Positions 32,540-43,300 of a stretch of 64,000 bases of DNA are shown piece after piece. Every line of letters starts with the position of its first letter. Positions within the stretch are counted from its first letter, which is position 1. The translations under genes were made by a program, and so were the position numbers. Below the pieces are notes generated by a model. That model worked only from the letters and a program-made list of their open reading frames with translations. It was not told the DNA's origin and did not search any database. Origin of the DNA: Theropithecus gelada (taxonomy: Eukaryota > Chordata > Mammalia > Primates > Cercopithecidae). Location of the stretch: positions 1,620,561-1,684,560 of the forward strand of contig NW_020257756.1 in the NCBI RefSeq assembly GCF_003255815.1, read 5' to 3'.

Positions 32540-32960
32540 GGGCTATGCAAACCTACCCACAAAGTCCAAGGAAACTGAGAGGCCAAAGAAAGAGACTCAC
32601 ATATCCAGTTTCTCAGGAAAAAAAAAAATACACACATACACATTTAATGGGGACTTATAAACAGAAGCTGTATCTGTGTCTTAGGGGGTGGTGAGACAAA
32701 ATGGTGCATCCCGGGTCATTACCCATCAGACCCAGAGCTCTTATAGGATAGGGGAGGAATGTGTAGGACAGTTGCTCAAAGGCAGGATTTATATTAAGTA
32801 CAATAACATCAAGGTCGTTTTGACCTAAGGGCAGGATTTACAGTAAGAACATGAACAACAGATAAAATCTTAGAGGCCTTTCCAGATCTGGGGTCAATCA
32901 GAGGTCAACATGGTAGATTAGCATCCAAGGTGGAGTTCCTTTATCCTTCACAACTTCCTA
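32540..32960 (-). mobile_element. Probable ERV1-type LTR, antisense
   Basis: On the minus strand the segment reads like an LTR: 'taagagctctgggtctgatgggtaatgacccgggatgcaccattttgtctcaccacc', then an ATTAAA polyadenylation signal (complement at about 32644), then 'gtgagtctctttctttggcctctca', typical of R-U5 downstream sequence. Within it 'aaggcaggattta' and 'aagggcaggattta' recur about 50 bp apart. The subfamily is not named and the ends are approximate. Confidence 0.5.
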
Positions 32961-32974
32961 TAGGCCAATCACTC

Positions 32975-33110
32975 CTGTAAGCACTCTGTGTAAGGTTATT
33001 ATTCCCCACCTTATTGATGATGTCACGGAGGCATAGATTGACTAATAGAAAGCCACCCACCTAGAAACTGCAGAGACAAGTCAAGGTGAAGAGGATGGGA
33101 TGCAGATGTC
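32975..33110 (-). mobile_element. MIR SINE, antisense, diverged
   Basis: 'gtaagcactctgtgtaaggttattattccccaccttattgatgatgtcacggaggcatagattga' and 'gaaactgcagagac' follow antisense MIR. Confidence 0.5.
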
Positions 33111-33114
33111 AGAG

Positions 33115-33890
33115 TAAATAGAACTATGTGCAAAACATTTAAAAAGTGCAGATATACTAGGCACTGAGGTTCTTTGTGGGGAAGAGAGGGATCAGGTGTG
33201 GGAAGTGGCCCAAATTATATGGGACTGGTAGAGGAGATTTAGATATTTGGGTTAAAACTTAAGCATTGTGAGAACATATGTAGACATGAACAGGCAGCTG
33301 GGAACATGTACACAGGCATTCATATAGGTACAATCTGATCGGAGCTTAAATGATGGACCAAGAGTTTAGTTTTGAGTAATTCTGGACTAAATTTATTATA
33401 ACTGTAAGAGATAAGGGATAATCTTTACCATATTTAGATTGAAAAAAAAAAAGCAAGTTTTTCAGACCATCTAAAATGTTTACAATATAATAAGTTATGG
33501 AAAACTCATGAAGTTATCTATGAGTATTCTAGAAAGATATCTAGAAGTTGTGTTCCTGAACTTTAAGAGTTACTTTCTAAATTTTCTTTCCTTCCTATAA
33601 TGCAAAGGAACCATTGATATCATTTAAAATTGTGGGGTTTTTTTCTTTGTATGATTTGAATGCTGCCTTCAAGCTAAATGTCCATCTCTTTTCCCACTAC
33701 CCAATTCAGTCCCTTGCAAGCTAAATACCATCAGACCAAGGGCAAAGCCAAATCAGCAATAGAACAGGGCAGACTCAGGGGCTGAGTTGAAACTGGCCCT
33801 GACAGGTGATTGTGATGGGAAGAAGTGCATTCAAGGAAGCAGAGCAGTATCCAAAGTGCCAGGCAATAGACAACAGTTGTGGTCCAGTAG
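33115..33890. other. Unrecognised non-coding stretch
   Basis: No gene or repeat is recognised apart from a short A run at 33442-33452. Confidence 0.5.
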
Positions 33891-33892
33891 GG

Positions 33893-34646
33893 CTGTCAGT
33901 GTAATCACCATTCGGGTTCTTCGTGACTGCTGCACAGACAAAACCAATTCACTGAGAAAGAGGCATTGCAGCAGAGAAAGAGTTTAATTGATGTGAGGCT
34001 GGCCACACACAAGACAGAGTTATCACTCAAATGGCAAATCAGTCTCCCTGAAGGCTTGGAGGTTAGAGTTTTTATGGACAATGTGGTGGGCTAGGGAATG
34101 TGTGCTGCTGATTGGCTGGGGAATGAAGTCACGGGAGTGTGGAAAAAGTCCTTGTCAACTGAGTCCTCACCATTAGGTGAGGCTACAGGACTGGTTGAGT
34201 CATGAGTTACACATCCAGGCAGGGTCAGTCAGTTGCCAAAAAGTCTAAAAAAGTCTCAAAAGACCAATCTTAGATTCTACAATGATGTTAACCATAGGAG
34301 CAATTGGGGAAGTCACAAATCTTGCAACCTCTGGCCTCATGACTCCTGAGCAGTAAAGGATTATAGATACTACATCTATATCTCAGCAGAATTCAGACAC
34401 CTCTCATAATCCTAACCTTGTGGACTCTCAGTTTTCCAAAGACATTTTAGTTTGGGGAGGGGCTATTATCATCCTTGCTTTAAGGACAAACTATAAACTA
34501 AATTCCTCCCAAAGTTAGTTTGGCATATGCTCAGGAATGACCAAGGACAGCCTAGCAGTCAGAAGCAAGATGGGGTCAACCATGTCAGATTTCTCTGATA
34601 TAATTTTGCAAAGGTGGTTTCATCAGCATCAGGATGCCTCACCAGA
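33893..34646 (-). mobile_element. ERV1-type solo LTR, antisense, subfamily not assigned
   Basis: I recognise the order as a dispersed primate LTR: 'ttcgggttcttcgtgactgctgcacaga', 'agaaagagtttaattgatgtgaggctggcc', 'ggttagagtttttatggacaatgtggtgggctaggg', 'aaactataaactaaattcctcccaaagttagtttggc', 'cagcctagcagtcagaagcaagatggggtcaa', 'caaaggtggtttcatcagc'. On the minus strand an ATTAAA signal lies near 33990, after a region resembling 'ataaaaactctaacc'. No gag-pol remnant lies alongside. Confidence 0.65.
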
Positions 34647-34649
34647 CAG

Positions 34650-34848
34650 ACCTGACATGGAGTCTAGGTGCCCCAACAGGAGATAGAGCAGAGCTACAAG
34701 GGCCTCAGGAGGGGGTGGCACTTGGCAATCTGGACAGGCATTGAGCGTAAGTCTGTCCTCACACAGCACAGAGTGCAATGTCTTAGAGTAAAGGCTGCAT
34801 TCTCATCTCAGCAAGGGGCTCCATACTGAAAAGCACAGTCATGATTAG
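34650..34848. other. Unrecognised sequence between LTR and MIR
   Basis: No gene or repeat is recognised. Confidence 0.45.
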
Positions 34849-34849
34849 A

Positions 34850-35030
34850 AAAGTATTCAACCTTTTTGAACCTCAGTTTATACAATGAAAAGTGGAGATG
34901 TCAGTAATATATACTTTACAGCATATCTGTGAAGATTAAATAGGATGACATATGCAAAGTGTAGTGCCCAGCACATAGTAAGTACCTCATAAATGTTAAC
35001 TACTGTCTTTTTCATTGTTATTTTAAATCA
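34850..35030 (+). mobile_element. MIR SINE, sense
   Basis: 'tttttgaacctcagtttatacaatgaaaagtggagatgtcagtaatatatactttacagcatatctgtgaagattaaataggatgacatatgcaaagtgtagtgcccagcacatagtaagtacctcataaatgttaactac' is a good MIR 3' half. Confidence 0.85.
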
Positions 35031-36540
35031 GAGCTTCTGTCACCTGCCTGTGCTCAGTAAAAGGCTCCAGGCACTAGAAAGGAAACTGGCAGGATCAGGA
35101 AAGGACCCGTTGTGGAAAAAGTAGGGCCCTGGGTGACCTTGGTGAGGAGTTAGGCACATGGGAACAAGACGGAACACAAATACAGGGACTGGATGAGAAA
35201 CAATCGCAGAGTCTCAGAAGGTCAGTTTTCATAGCTGGAGTGCAAAGTCTAAGTCAGACTCAAAGCCAATCCAGCAGAAACAGTGACTTGACTCTGAGCC
35301 TCAGGGTCTGGGGTGGAGCTCCTTAATGTATCTAAGGTGGGGTTTAGTCCTAGAGACTAAGACAGGGCTGGGCTTGCAGGGGGTGGGGAACAGCTAGAGA
35401 AGACAATAGAGGGGAGAGATCAAAGCTCTGGGGGATCCTGAGCAAGACACGTACACTGTCTAGGCTGCTGCTTCCTCTCCTGCACAATGCACTCATTGTG
35501 CAACTGGACTCGATTATCCATGATTGATGGAACAATGGGTGTTCATTGTTTTTTTCCCCCTGGGGACACGTGTCATAGGATTGCAGATTGAGTTTTACAA
35601 TAATGAAGCAACCTCGAAAATGTGGTTACACCAGACCTCTGCTCTCCAAAAAAATGTTATGTCTTGCAGACATGAAACATTCATGAGTGGACATCAGAAA
35701 TTCATTTTAAAGTGTGTATTTACTTGACTCCATGCCCATAAGAAAGCCTGCAACTTGCTTACAGTGAAAAGGTTTGAGGAGTTCCAAGGACACACTGACA
35801 ATTTCTCCTAGAAGGGCCTGTGTCTTTAAAAGAAGGCTGTGTAAACAGCCCTAGGCAAAGGCTCCAGAACCACAAGGCTTTCCTCACGAAGTGTCAGCCT
35901 GGTTGTGTCAAGTCCCCAAGAAAGACTTCAGCACAATTTTCTCTGGCATGATGCTTTTCCATTCCAGTGCCAAAGATAGCCTTGGGTTTAGGCTTAGGAG
36001 AGAGCATGCAACTGGTTTAGGGCCCAAGAAGAACATATGATTATAAAAACCACTCCCTTACACCTTTTAATTTTTTACAATTCCCCAGAACAAATATATA
36101 GTGGTTTTCTGGCTTTTTAGCAAGAAACCTGGTGCCCCCTAAGCTATCCTGGCACAGCCTTTGAAAATTTTTAAGATGAGTTGAAGTCAAGGAAAAACTG
36201 ATCTGGGTAATTACAAGGCACATAAACAAAAGATCACTTACCAAAATGACTTGAAACCCTTTAACAAAACTATTGTAAATTGTTCTTTGGGGAGAACAAA
36301 ACAATAAAATATTATAGCAAGTGAATGCTTTATTGCATTAAAAGCAGTCTCAGAGTCGTGGACTTTCCCAATTCTACTTCAATAATTTCTTATAATCTTT
36401 ATTATTTTTAGCTTAACAAAGGCCCTTAGAAGCCAGTCTTCAAAACAATGATCCTTATTACAGTGTAGGGGCAGTGACATAATGCAGCAAAATGGGACCC
36501 AATACAAAATCCAATGACAGCCCCCTCTTTGATGTATACT
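35030..36540. other. Unrecognised non-coding stretch
   Basis: About 1.5 kb with no repeat or gene recognised. Confidence 0.5.
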
Positions 36541-36542
36541 AT

Positions 36543-36544
<2 letters not shown>

Positions 36545-36580
<36 letters not shown>
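36545..36580 (+). repeat. (AC)18 microsatellite
   Basis: Eighteen uninterrupted AC units. The antisense open frame across it shows a VC run for this reason. It is probably polymorphic. Confidence 0.97.
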
Positions 36581-36581
<1 letters not shown>

Positions 36582-36582
<1 letters not shown>

Positions 36583-37475
36583 CACAGCCTCCCCTACTTT
36601 CTCCACTGAGCTGAGTACATTGCTTTGGCTAACAGGGGCAAGTTTTTGAGTAGGAAGGGGGTGTGTGGTCTTTGTGGAGCCCAGGAAGAGGCTATCACGT
36701 GGCAAGAGAGACAAGCAAGTGGGCATTGCCAGGAGCCAGAGAACACATTCCCATACCCTATCAGAAAGGGAGACACCTACAAAAGGCTGTCAGCCCCACC
36801 CACTGTGAGGACCCCATCCAGGGAACTTACAAAAATCAACCTTCAGATCCAGCATTGCCCTGAGTCACCACTGGTTTTCAATCCACCATTGGGTGGACTA
36901 AAGCCAACACAAAATTTAGAAGGGTGAGGCCAAGGTGAATCTCCTTTATGACTACTATAGAGAGAAGCCTGCTCAAGTCATAAATATCTTCATCTAAGTC
37001 AGATAGGAAAATCATCAGTAGCAGAAATACTAAACTGGGTTTGGAAGGTTTGCAAGGGGGGCAGTAAAACCAGCATTCATGAAACTCACTATGAGCCATA
37101 GATTGTGCCGGTCCTTCCCATGGCTATATTATTTAATGTTTATTCTATAGGTTTGTTATTTAACCCTGCGTGAGAGACTGGATCAGTGTATGCCATAAGA
37201 AAAGTACAAAAAAGAACAGATTTCATCAACGGTAGGCTAACCCCAAGGCCTGCTCAGAAAATGCCAACCCAATAAACATTCTGGCACAGTGAAATCATGT
37301 GCCAAAATCCCCTCTCTCTGGGTTGTAAGGATTCTCCTTTAGCCTTTTTGGGGGTGAGCAAACTAAATACAGGAAGTCAGAGCATGCCCAGAGTCAAGGA
37401 AGTACTAACACCATCAAATTGAGGAACCAGACTTCCTAGATGAAATTACAACAATTGCTTACATTCGCATTGCAA
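36582..37475. other. Unrecognised non-coding stretch
   Basis: Overlapping open frames occur on both strands at 36594-36927 (up to 115 codons with the flanking AC tract). None has a recognisable domain. No repeat is identified. Confidence 0.5.
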
Positions 37476-37477
37476 AA

Positions 37478-37640
37478 TTTTATTCATTCAATAAATATTT
37501 ACTGAGCTGGACAGAAAAGAGAGCAAGACATTCTCCCACTCCTCCCAGAGCTAACAGCTTGATGTGAAATGTCACACACAAACAAGGGACAACTGCAATG
37601 TTGTGCATAGAGGAAGGAGAGGCTGATGGGAAGGAACCCT
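37478..37640 (-). mobile_element. L2 LINE 3'-end fragment, antisense
   Basis: 'ttattcattcaataaatatttactgagctgg', 'agagagcaagacattctcccactcctcccagagctaacag' follow the antisense L2 terminus. Confidence 0.6.
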
Positions 37641-37689
37641 GGAGAGTGCCCAACCCAGACTTCCCAGGGGGCTCCTGTGAACTTCCAAG

Positions 37690-37800
37690 AACTTTTCTAG
37701 CAGCAGGCATCATTGTCAATTTTACCGATGAGGAAACCAATAAGTAGAGAGGCTACGTGCCTTGCCCAAGTCAAATACATACATTTAGAAGGGGAATCCT
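37690..37800 (-). mobile_element. MIR SINE fragment, antisense
   Basis: 'catcattgtcaattttaccgatgaggaaaccaataagtagagaggctacgtgccttgcccaagtca' is the antisense MIR core. Confidence 0.7.
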
Positions 37801-38178
37801 GATCATATTACACCATACAGCATCTAGGCATGAAATTTTTTATCCCTAAAGCAATAATTTATTGAACAGGACACAGAAGACTGGAAAGGGCTGGAGTTTT
37901 CAAAAGTCCCTAACTTAATCTCAGGGACTAGTTTTAGAACTGAAAGAATTTGATTCAACAATTTTAAGTCTCCGTTTTAGTCTTACCTTTTAGCCCCACA
38001 AAATTATGAGTCTGGAGCAAATTCCCTTTGGAGAAACCACTGGGGACTCTACCTCCATACCCAAGGATCTTTTCTATTCATAGAAACTACAGCTGACCCT
38101 TAACATTCACGAAGACTGACATCATGAGAAATTTTGAATGCTCATATTTTCAAATGCCTCTGCAGCAAAAAACTCTTT
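37800..38178. other. Unrecognised non-coding stretch
   Basis: Nothing is recognised up to the target duplication of the AluYRa-type insertion. Confidence 0.5.
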
Positions 38179-38195
38179 ATAAAATGCAGTCTTTC

Positions 38196-38522
38196 GGCCG
38201 GGCGCGGTGGCTCAAGCCTGTAATCCCAGCACTTTGGGAGGCCGAGACGGGCGGATCACGAGGTCAGGAGATCGAGACCATCCTGGCTAACACGGTGAAA
38301 CCCCGTCTCTACTAAAAAATACAAAAAAACTAGCCGGGCGAGGTGGCGGGCGCCTGTAGTCCCAGCTACTCGGGAGGCTGAGGCAGGAGAATGGCGTGAA
38401 CCCAGGAGGCGGAGCTTGCAGTGAGCCAAGATCAGGCCACTGCACTCCAGCCTGGGCGGCAGAGCGAGACTCTGTCTCAAAAAAAATAAAATAAAATAAA
38501 ATAAAATAAAATAAAATAAAAT
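38196..38522 (+). mobile_element. AluYRa-like (Old World monkey) Alu insertion, near consensus
   Basis: This is the most intact Alu in the window. CpGs are largely kept (GGCCGGGCGCGGTGG, GGGCGAGGTGGCGGGCGCC). Bases differing from human AluY include GGCTCAAGCCTG, GGGCGAGG and GATCAGGCC, which fit the cercopithecoid AluYRa lineage. The tail is (AAAAT)n. ATAAAATGCAGTCTTT occurs at 38179-38194 and again at 38521-38536, so it is a recent insertion. The subfamily is from memory and should be checked against Repbase. Confidence 0.85.
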
Positions 38523-38539
38523 AAAATGCAGTCTTTTAT

Positions 38540-38853
38540 TCCCTGCTTTATTTAAGAAACATTTTATTGCAAGCCTGCTACATAAGCCAGGCAATAAAAT
38601 ATAATCAAACAATTTAAGTGACCTCTTTGGAGCAGAAAACAAGACAGCTGGGTTGAGATTAAATACCAAGTAGTCAGCTGGGTTCATTCACCAGGGAAGT
38701 GACTCATCTCAGTGTATCAGCATCACTACACGTGCATTCAAATCCCTGGTTGAGCAAAATTATAAGTACTACAGTTCATGGATTTTAGGTCATTGGCATG
38801 TAATTGAGACCACAGTGTTAAATCTGTAAATGTCACACGTTTGTACACTCAGT
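38540..38853. other. Unrecognised non-coding stretch
   Basis: Nothing is recognised. Confidence 0.5.
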
Positions 38854-38854
38854 G

Positions 38855-38998
38855 CTGAAGGCTTGAATTCTAGTGCTATATAGCTGTGTGGCACTGGATT
38901 GATCACTTAACCTCTCTGTGCTTTGGTTTACCCATCAGAAAGACTAGAGTTGAAGTAGATGATCTCTACGATTTCTCCTGGCTCTAAATACTGATTCG
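38855..38998 (+). mobile_element. MIR-family SINE, sense
   Basis: 'cttgaattctagtgctatatagctgtgtggcactggattgatcacttaacctctctgtgctttggtttacccatcagaaa' then 'gtagatgatctctacgatttctcctggctctaaat'. The last block fits MIR3 better than MIR. Confidence 0.7.
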
Positions 38999-38999
38999 A

Positions 39000-39970
39000 C
39001 TTTGTATAAATGCAGATTTGAAGTTGTGAATTTTAATCTTAATCACAACTTGCAATCTTTTAATCTTGTTAAAGTAATATGCACATTATCACCTCAACTC
39101 ATTTTCATAAAAATATATTTCTTTATTTTCAGGAAATAGCCTGTTAAACTTTGTCGCTATTATACAATTATACAATCTAGAAAGCAAGTGCTTATGATTG
39201 TATATAATAGGGCAGCAACAGCTGCAGCAGCCATAGCCAATTGAGCAAATAAACACCACTCTTTCTATAAAACCGAGTAGCCAAAATATATATTTTTAGA
39301 ATCAAACTGTACTAGGGCTTCACGGAGTGCAAGTTGCTTGATTCTTCAATCTATAGAAACTTAAAAACTAGTTTAAAATATCCTGGCCTTTTGACCATGG
39401 TATAATCATATATCTTTCTTACTACTTATAATTGCTTTTAAGTGTGTGAGTGAAATCTAATTCTAGATCATCACTTTCCAAAGTAGTCCCATGATTACTG
39501 TTGCAGGTTTGCTACTAACTGCTCTATGGTACCTTTCCCAAACTTGCATAGTGGTGGTGATAAAACTGCTGCTAATGATTAATATTCACTGGCTGCTCAC
39601 AATATGTCTACAAAACCATATGTGCAGCGCAAGCCTTCCAGCATCATGGACTCAGAGACAATATGTTTTACATAGCAGGACAGTCAACTACAAATGCTGC
39701 GATCACATTCAAAGGTTACTATAAAGCATTGGTGGAAAATCGGGCTTTCTGTGAACTAGATGCAGCTCACAGATGTAGGCTTTGCAATTTTTTTTTTTTT
39801 TTTTTACTTCATTGCCAACATTTACAAAATGAGATATGAAACATTTTTTAAAATCTGGATTTGAATCATAAGATATGGCAACAATAACACCATGATTTTA
39901 CATGCTAACAATTGACCAGAAATGGCTAGCCCCTTAGATGGGCTTCCTCAGCTCCTCACTTTAAAACTTT
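39000..39970. other. Unrecognised non-coding stretch
   Basis: An 18-bp T run lies at about 39788-39805. The sequence just after it ('acttcattgccaacatttacaaaatgagatat') may be a small DNA transposon that I cannot name. No gene is seen. Confidence 0.45.
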
Positions 39971-39974
39971 AACT

Positions 39975-40385
39975 ATTATTAGATGCCTCCTATAAGTGGA
40001 GTCATCATGCACTATTTGTCCTTCTGTTGGCTTATGTCACTCAGCATACTGTCCTCACAGCTCATTCATGATGTCTACTATTAAAGAATTTTCTTCTTTT
40101 TTAAGGCTGAATAGTGTTCCATTGTACATGTATAGGCCACATTTTCTTTATCCCTTTATTTGTTGGTGAACACATTATCATTATTGTGAATAGTGCAGCA
40201 ATGAACATAGGAGTGCTAATCTCTCTTCAAGATGCTGCTTTTGATTCTTTTGAATAGACACCCAAAACTGGGATTAGCTGAATTATATGGTAGTTTTATC
40301 TTTAATTTTATTAGGAATCTCCATACTGTTTTCCATAGAAGCTGCACCATTTTGCATTCCCACCAACAATGTAAAAACGGTTTTA
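39975..40385 (-). mobile_element. L1M (L1MA/MB-grade) fragment, antisense
   Basis: 'ataagtggagtcatcatgcactatttgtccttctgttggcttatgtcactcagcat', 'gctgaatagtgttccattgtacatgtataggccacattttctttatcc', 'aatagtgcagcaatgaacataggagtgc' and 'ccatagaagctgcaccattttgcattcccaccaacaatgt' are antisense L1 ORF2 3' sequence. Confidence 0.88.
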
Positions 40386-43300
40386 AAATAATCTTTTAGG
40401 AAGAAATATGAACATCGTGGCCTATGTTAACTCAGAGGAGTGTTCTCTTCACACGTGGTTTATAGCTTATGCCTGGCACAGAGGAGGCTTGCAGAAATGT
40501 TTGCTGGACCAAACTGAACAGATTACAATACAGAAGAGGGAAATTAGATGCCCATTTCATGATCTTCAGAAACAAAGTTGGAAATCAGCAATTTCTGATC
40601 AGATTGCAACCATGGGTATGGGATCCTTGGCTGCACTGGCAGCAAAGGAGTGGCAGTGTCTCATTGCCCTTTCCCCCTATCTGACAAGCTTGCACTAAAG
40701 GGCCTGCATACCACACCCAGGACAGAATACTCTTATTAAACTAATGGCTGCCCCCAATCCATCCAGAGTTCTCCAATCAACACCAATTTCAGAACCATGT
40801 TGGTGGTGATAGGAGCCAAGGAGTTTGAGATTGTATTTATCATCTGCTTCCTACAGCAAGTAGCACCTGCCATATCATGGAAAACTCAGGGAAGTGTCAC
40901 AAGCACTGTTCCCTCAGCTACTGAGGCAGTCCACTTGATCCCCAAATTCTACAGGCTTGTAGCCTTCATGGGCTCACACAGCCTCGTGCAAGCAAGCATG
41001 AGTGTAACGCACACACATGTTGACACACGCTGAGGTGGTACGCTTGCAAGAGTGAAGCAACTGCCCAGAGACAGGCCACACAGATGCTCTGCTCATGTCT
41101 TTCCAGCCAAGAAGTTTCGAGAAAAGGGTAACACATTACATACTAAGCCAGAAATTTAGGCCTCAGGAAAATCTCTGTATTTGCAAGCAACATTGAATAA
41201 AGGCACATCTCTCTGGGGTTCTATCTCCTCATCTGTAAAAAGACAGGACCAGAGGTTCTCAAATATTTTAGTGGAAAGCAATGGCAGAATGCTTTTTCCC
41301 TAAAGAAATCCTACTCAGAACCACAATATATAAAACAAATGCTGACCTGTTCTTGCTGAGAGGGGCTGAGCCTTCCTTCCTGTCCCCTTCCCTAACCCCC
41401 ACACCACGGGGAAAGTCTGAAACTCACTGCACTAAATGAGGTCAAAGGCTTCTTCTGGACCCAGTTTTCTGCAAATTTGTAAGCTCAACTTGTTCGTGTA
41501 TATTTGTAGCTCATGCTATATAGAATATGATATGGCTAAACAGTAACTAACGCCTTTTGGCTGCTACAGTCAGGTGTTGGCCGGAGGCTTCTTGTGGCTG
41601 TTCACAGAAAATGTTAGAGCTTTCAGTCTTTTGTTCAACAGAGGACAGGTTTCAGCTCAGTTACCCTAGGCAGGGATCATAAACCTTCCCACCAACAGAG
41701 CATGGAAAGAAAGAACTCAGAGAGCCGGATCCCCAGTTGCAGAGCACAAGGAGATGGGACTAAAGAGCAGGGCCCAGGATGGGCCACATGAGGAGACAGA
41801 TGTCACCTAAAACATCAAGCCATTTCTGTCTTTATCTATGTTACTCACATTCACCTATTTTCTGTGAAAACAAAGACAATGTAAGGGGAGTTCGTAGCAT
41901 AATCTTGGAATTCAATAAATGGTATTTCAATCTGAATTTCCTACCTTAAAGTCTGCAGAGAAGTGGCATGCTTTCATTTTCAGATGAAAACCTAAAAATA
42001 TTACTATCTGCTTACTTGACCTTGCAGAGAATCAAAGGTCAGCTAAATATACCACATTAACATAAAAGCCCCAATAATTTTTTTCTACAAATGGAAAAAA
42101 AATTACTCTTAGACTAGCATTGAATACTCCCTTCTGACAATAGCTTCAACATGAAAACAAGGGGTAGCTGAATGAATTCTTTTTGAGAACACATTTGAGT
42201 AGAGAGTTTTCCACATAAAACCATCTTCAAGTCAAAAATGGATTCTGCATAAAATATTCATTCTGCATTCTGAAATGTATTATAAATGCAAAGTGGAATA
42301 TTTTAAATAATTGTATTTCAGATATTCCCTTTTATACTCAGATACACTTTTTTTTGTTTTTTTTTTTTTTGAGAACGCATTTAATCAGTAGAAAACTAAA
42401 ATGTGAATTTCTAAAGGTAAAAATGTTCAAATGTGATTTTTGCTATCATTTGAAACATGCTTTGTTTAAGTTCTCAAAATGAAGCAAAATGTAAACTCTA
42501 CTGTATATTTCAGTAGACTAATAATCAAAATTTAACTGCAAATATTGTAATTAAAGTAACAAGAGATTCTCCCATCTAGAAATTGCACCGACTTCTTTAC
42601 TTTACTGCTCTGCTTATCTGCTTAATAAAAATTATTATTCACTCACTTTGAAAAATGCTGTACTGTAAAAGAATAACAAATAGAGGATATCATTAATGAC
42701 TAAAAGAAAATAGAGAAATTTTGAAGGTGCTCCCTGACTTTGAAGTATAATTGCAAAGGCCTAAAAAGTAATAACAATAGTTTTATGAATACTCCCAGGC
42801 AGTTATTTCTCTTTTCCTCTAATTTAATTCAATCATTCCTTTTACCTCCTCTCAAACTTATTTAACTTTCAAAAAGTTGCCCTGAGATAGGTTCCAGTGC
42901 TGAGATTTACAAGATTATGGATTTGTTGAACACCCCTAGGCACGTGGAATTTGGAGATTGTGGGCACAACCAACAGACTAGAGGCACCATGCCAGTTCTC
43001 CGCCCTGCTGCCTGCTAGATCCACCTTTCCAGCCTCAGTTGCCAATAACAGCATTAAACTTCCCTGCTAATGGCCCCTGCCATTTAAGGAAACTTTCAAA
43101 CTCAAAAGAATAGTATTATGGGACATCTTATCCAGGAACAATTGTTCTGCTGTCTCCAGTTCACCTGGATGGAAAGCAGCACATGTGTCCCGCAGAAATG
43201 ATGACCAGTCCAGAGCAATACCAGGAACAGGTGGGGTAATAGCACTTAGTTGAACTTAATGCTGTGAATTAATTCCTTCCAGCTGGTCATTTATCCTCAG

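Noticed and set aside
32540..34646. One provirus bounded by two LTRs
   Set aside because: The two LTR-like segments differ in sequence and the interval between them shows no gag, pol or env similarity.
36545..36580. CRISPR-like or regulatory array
   Set aside because: It is a simple dinucleotide repeat in a primate genome.
38256..38687. 143-codon antisense frame
   Set aside because: Translation of the AluYRa-type insertion and its (AAAAT)n tail.
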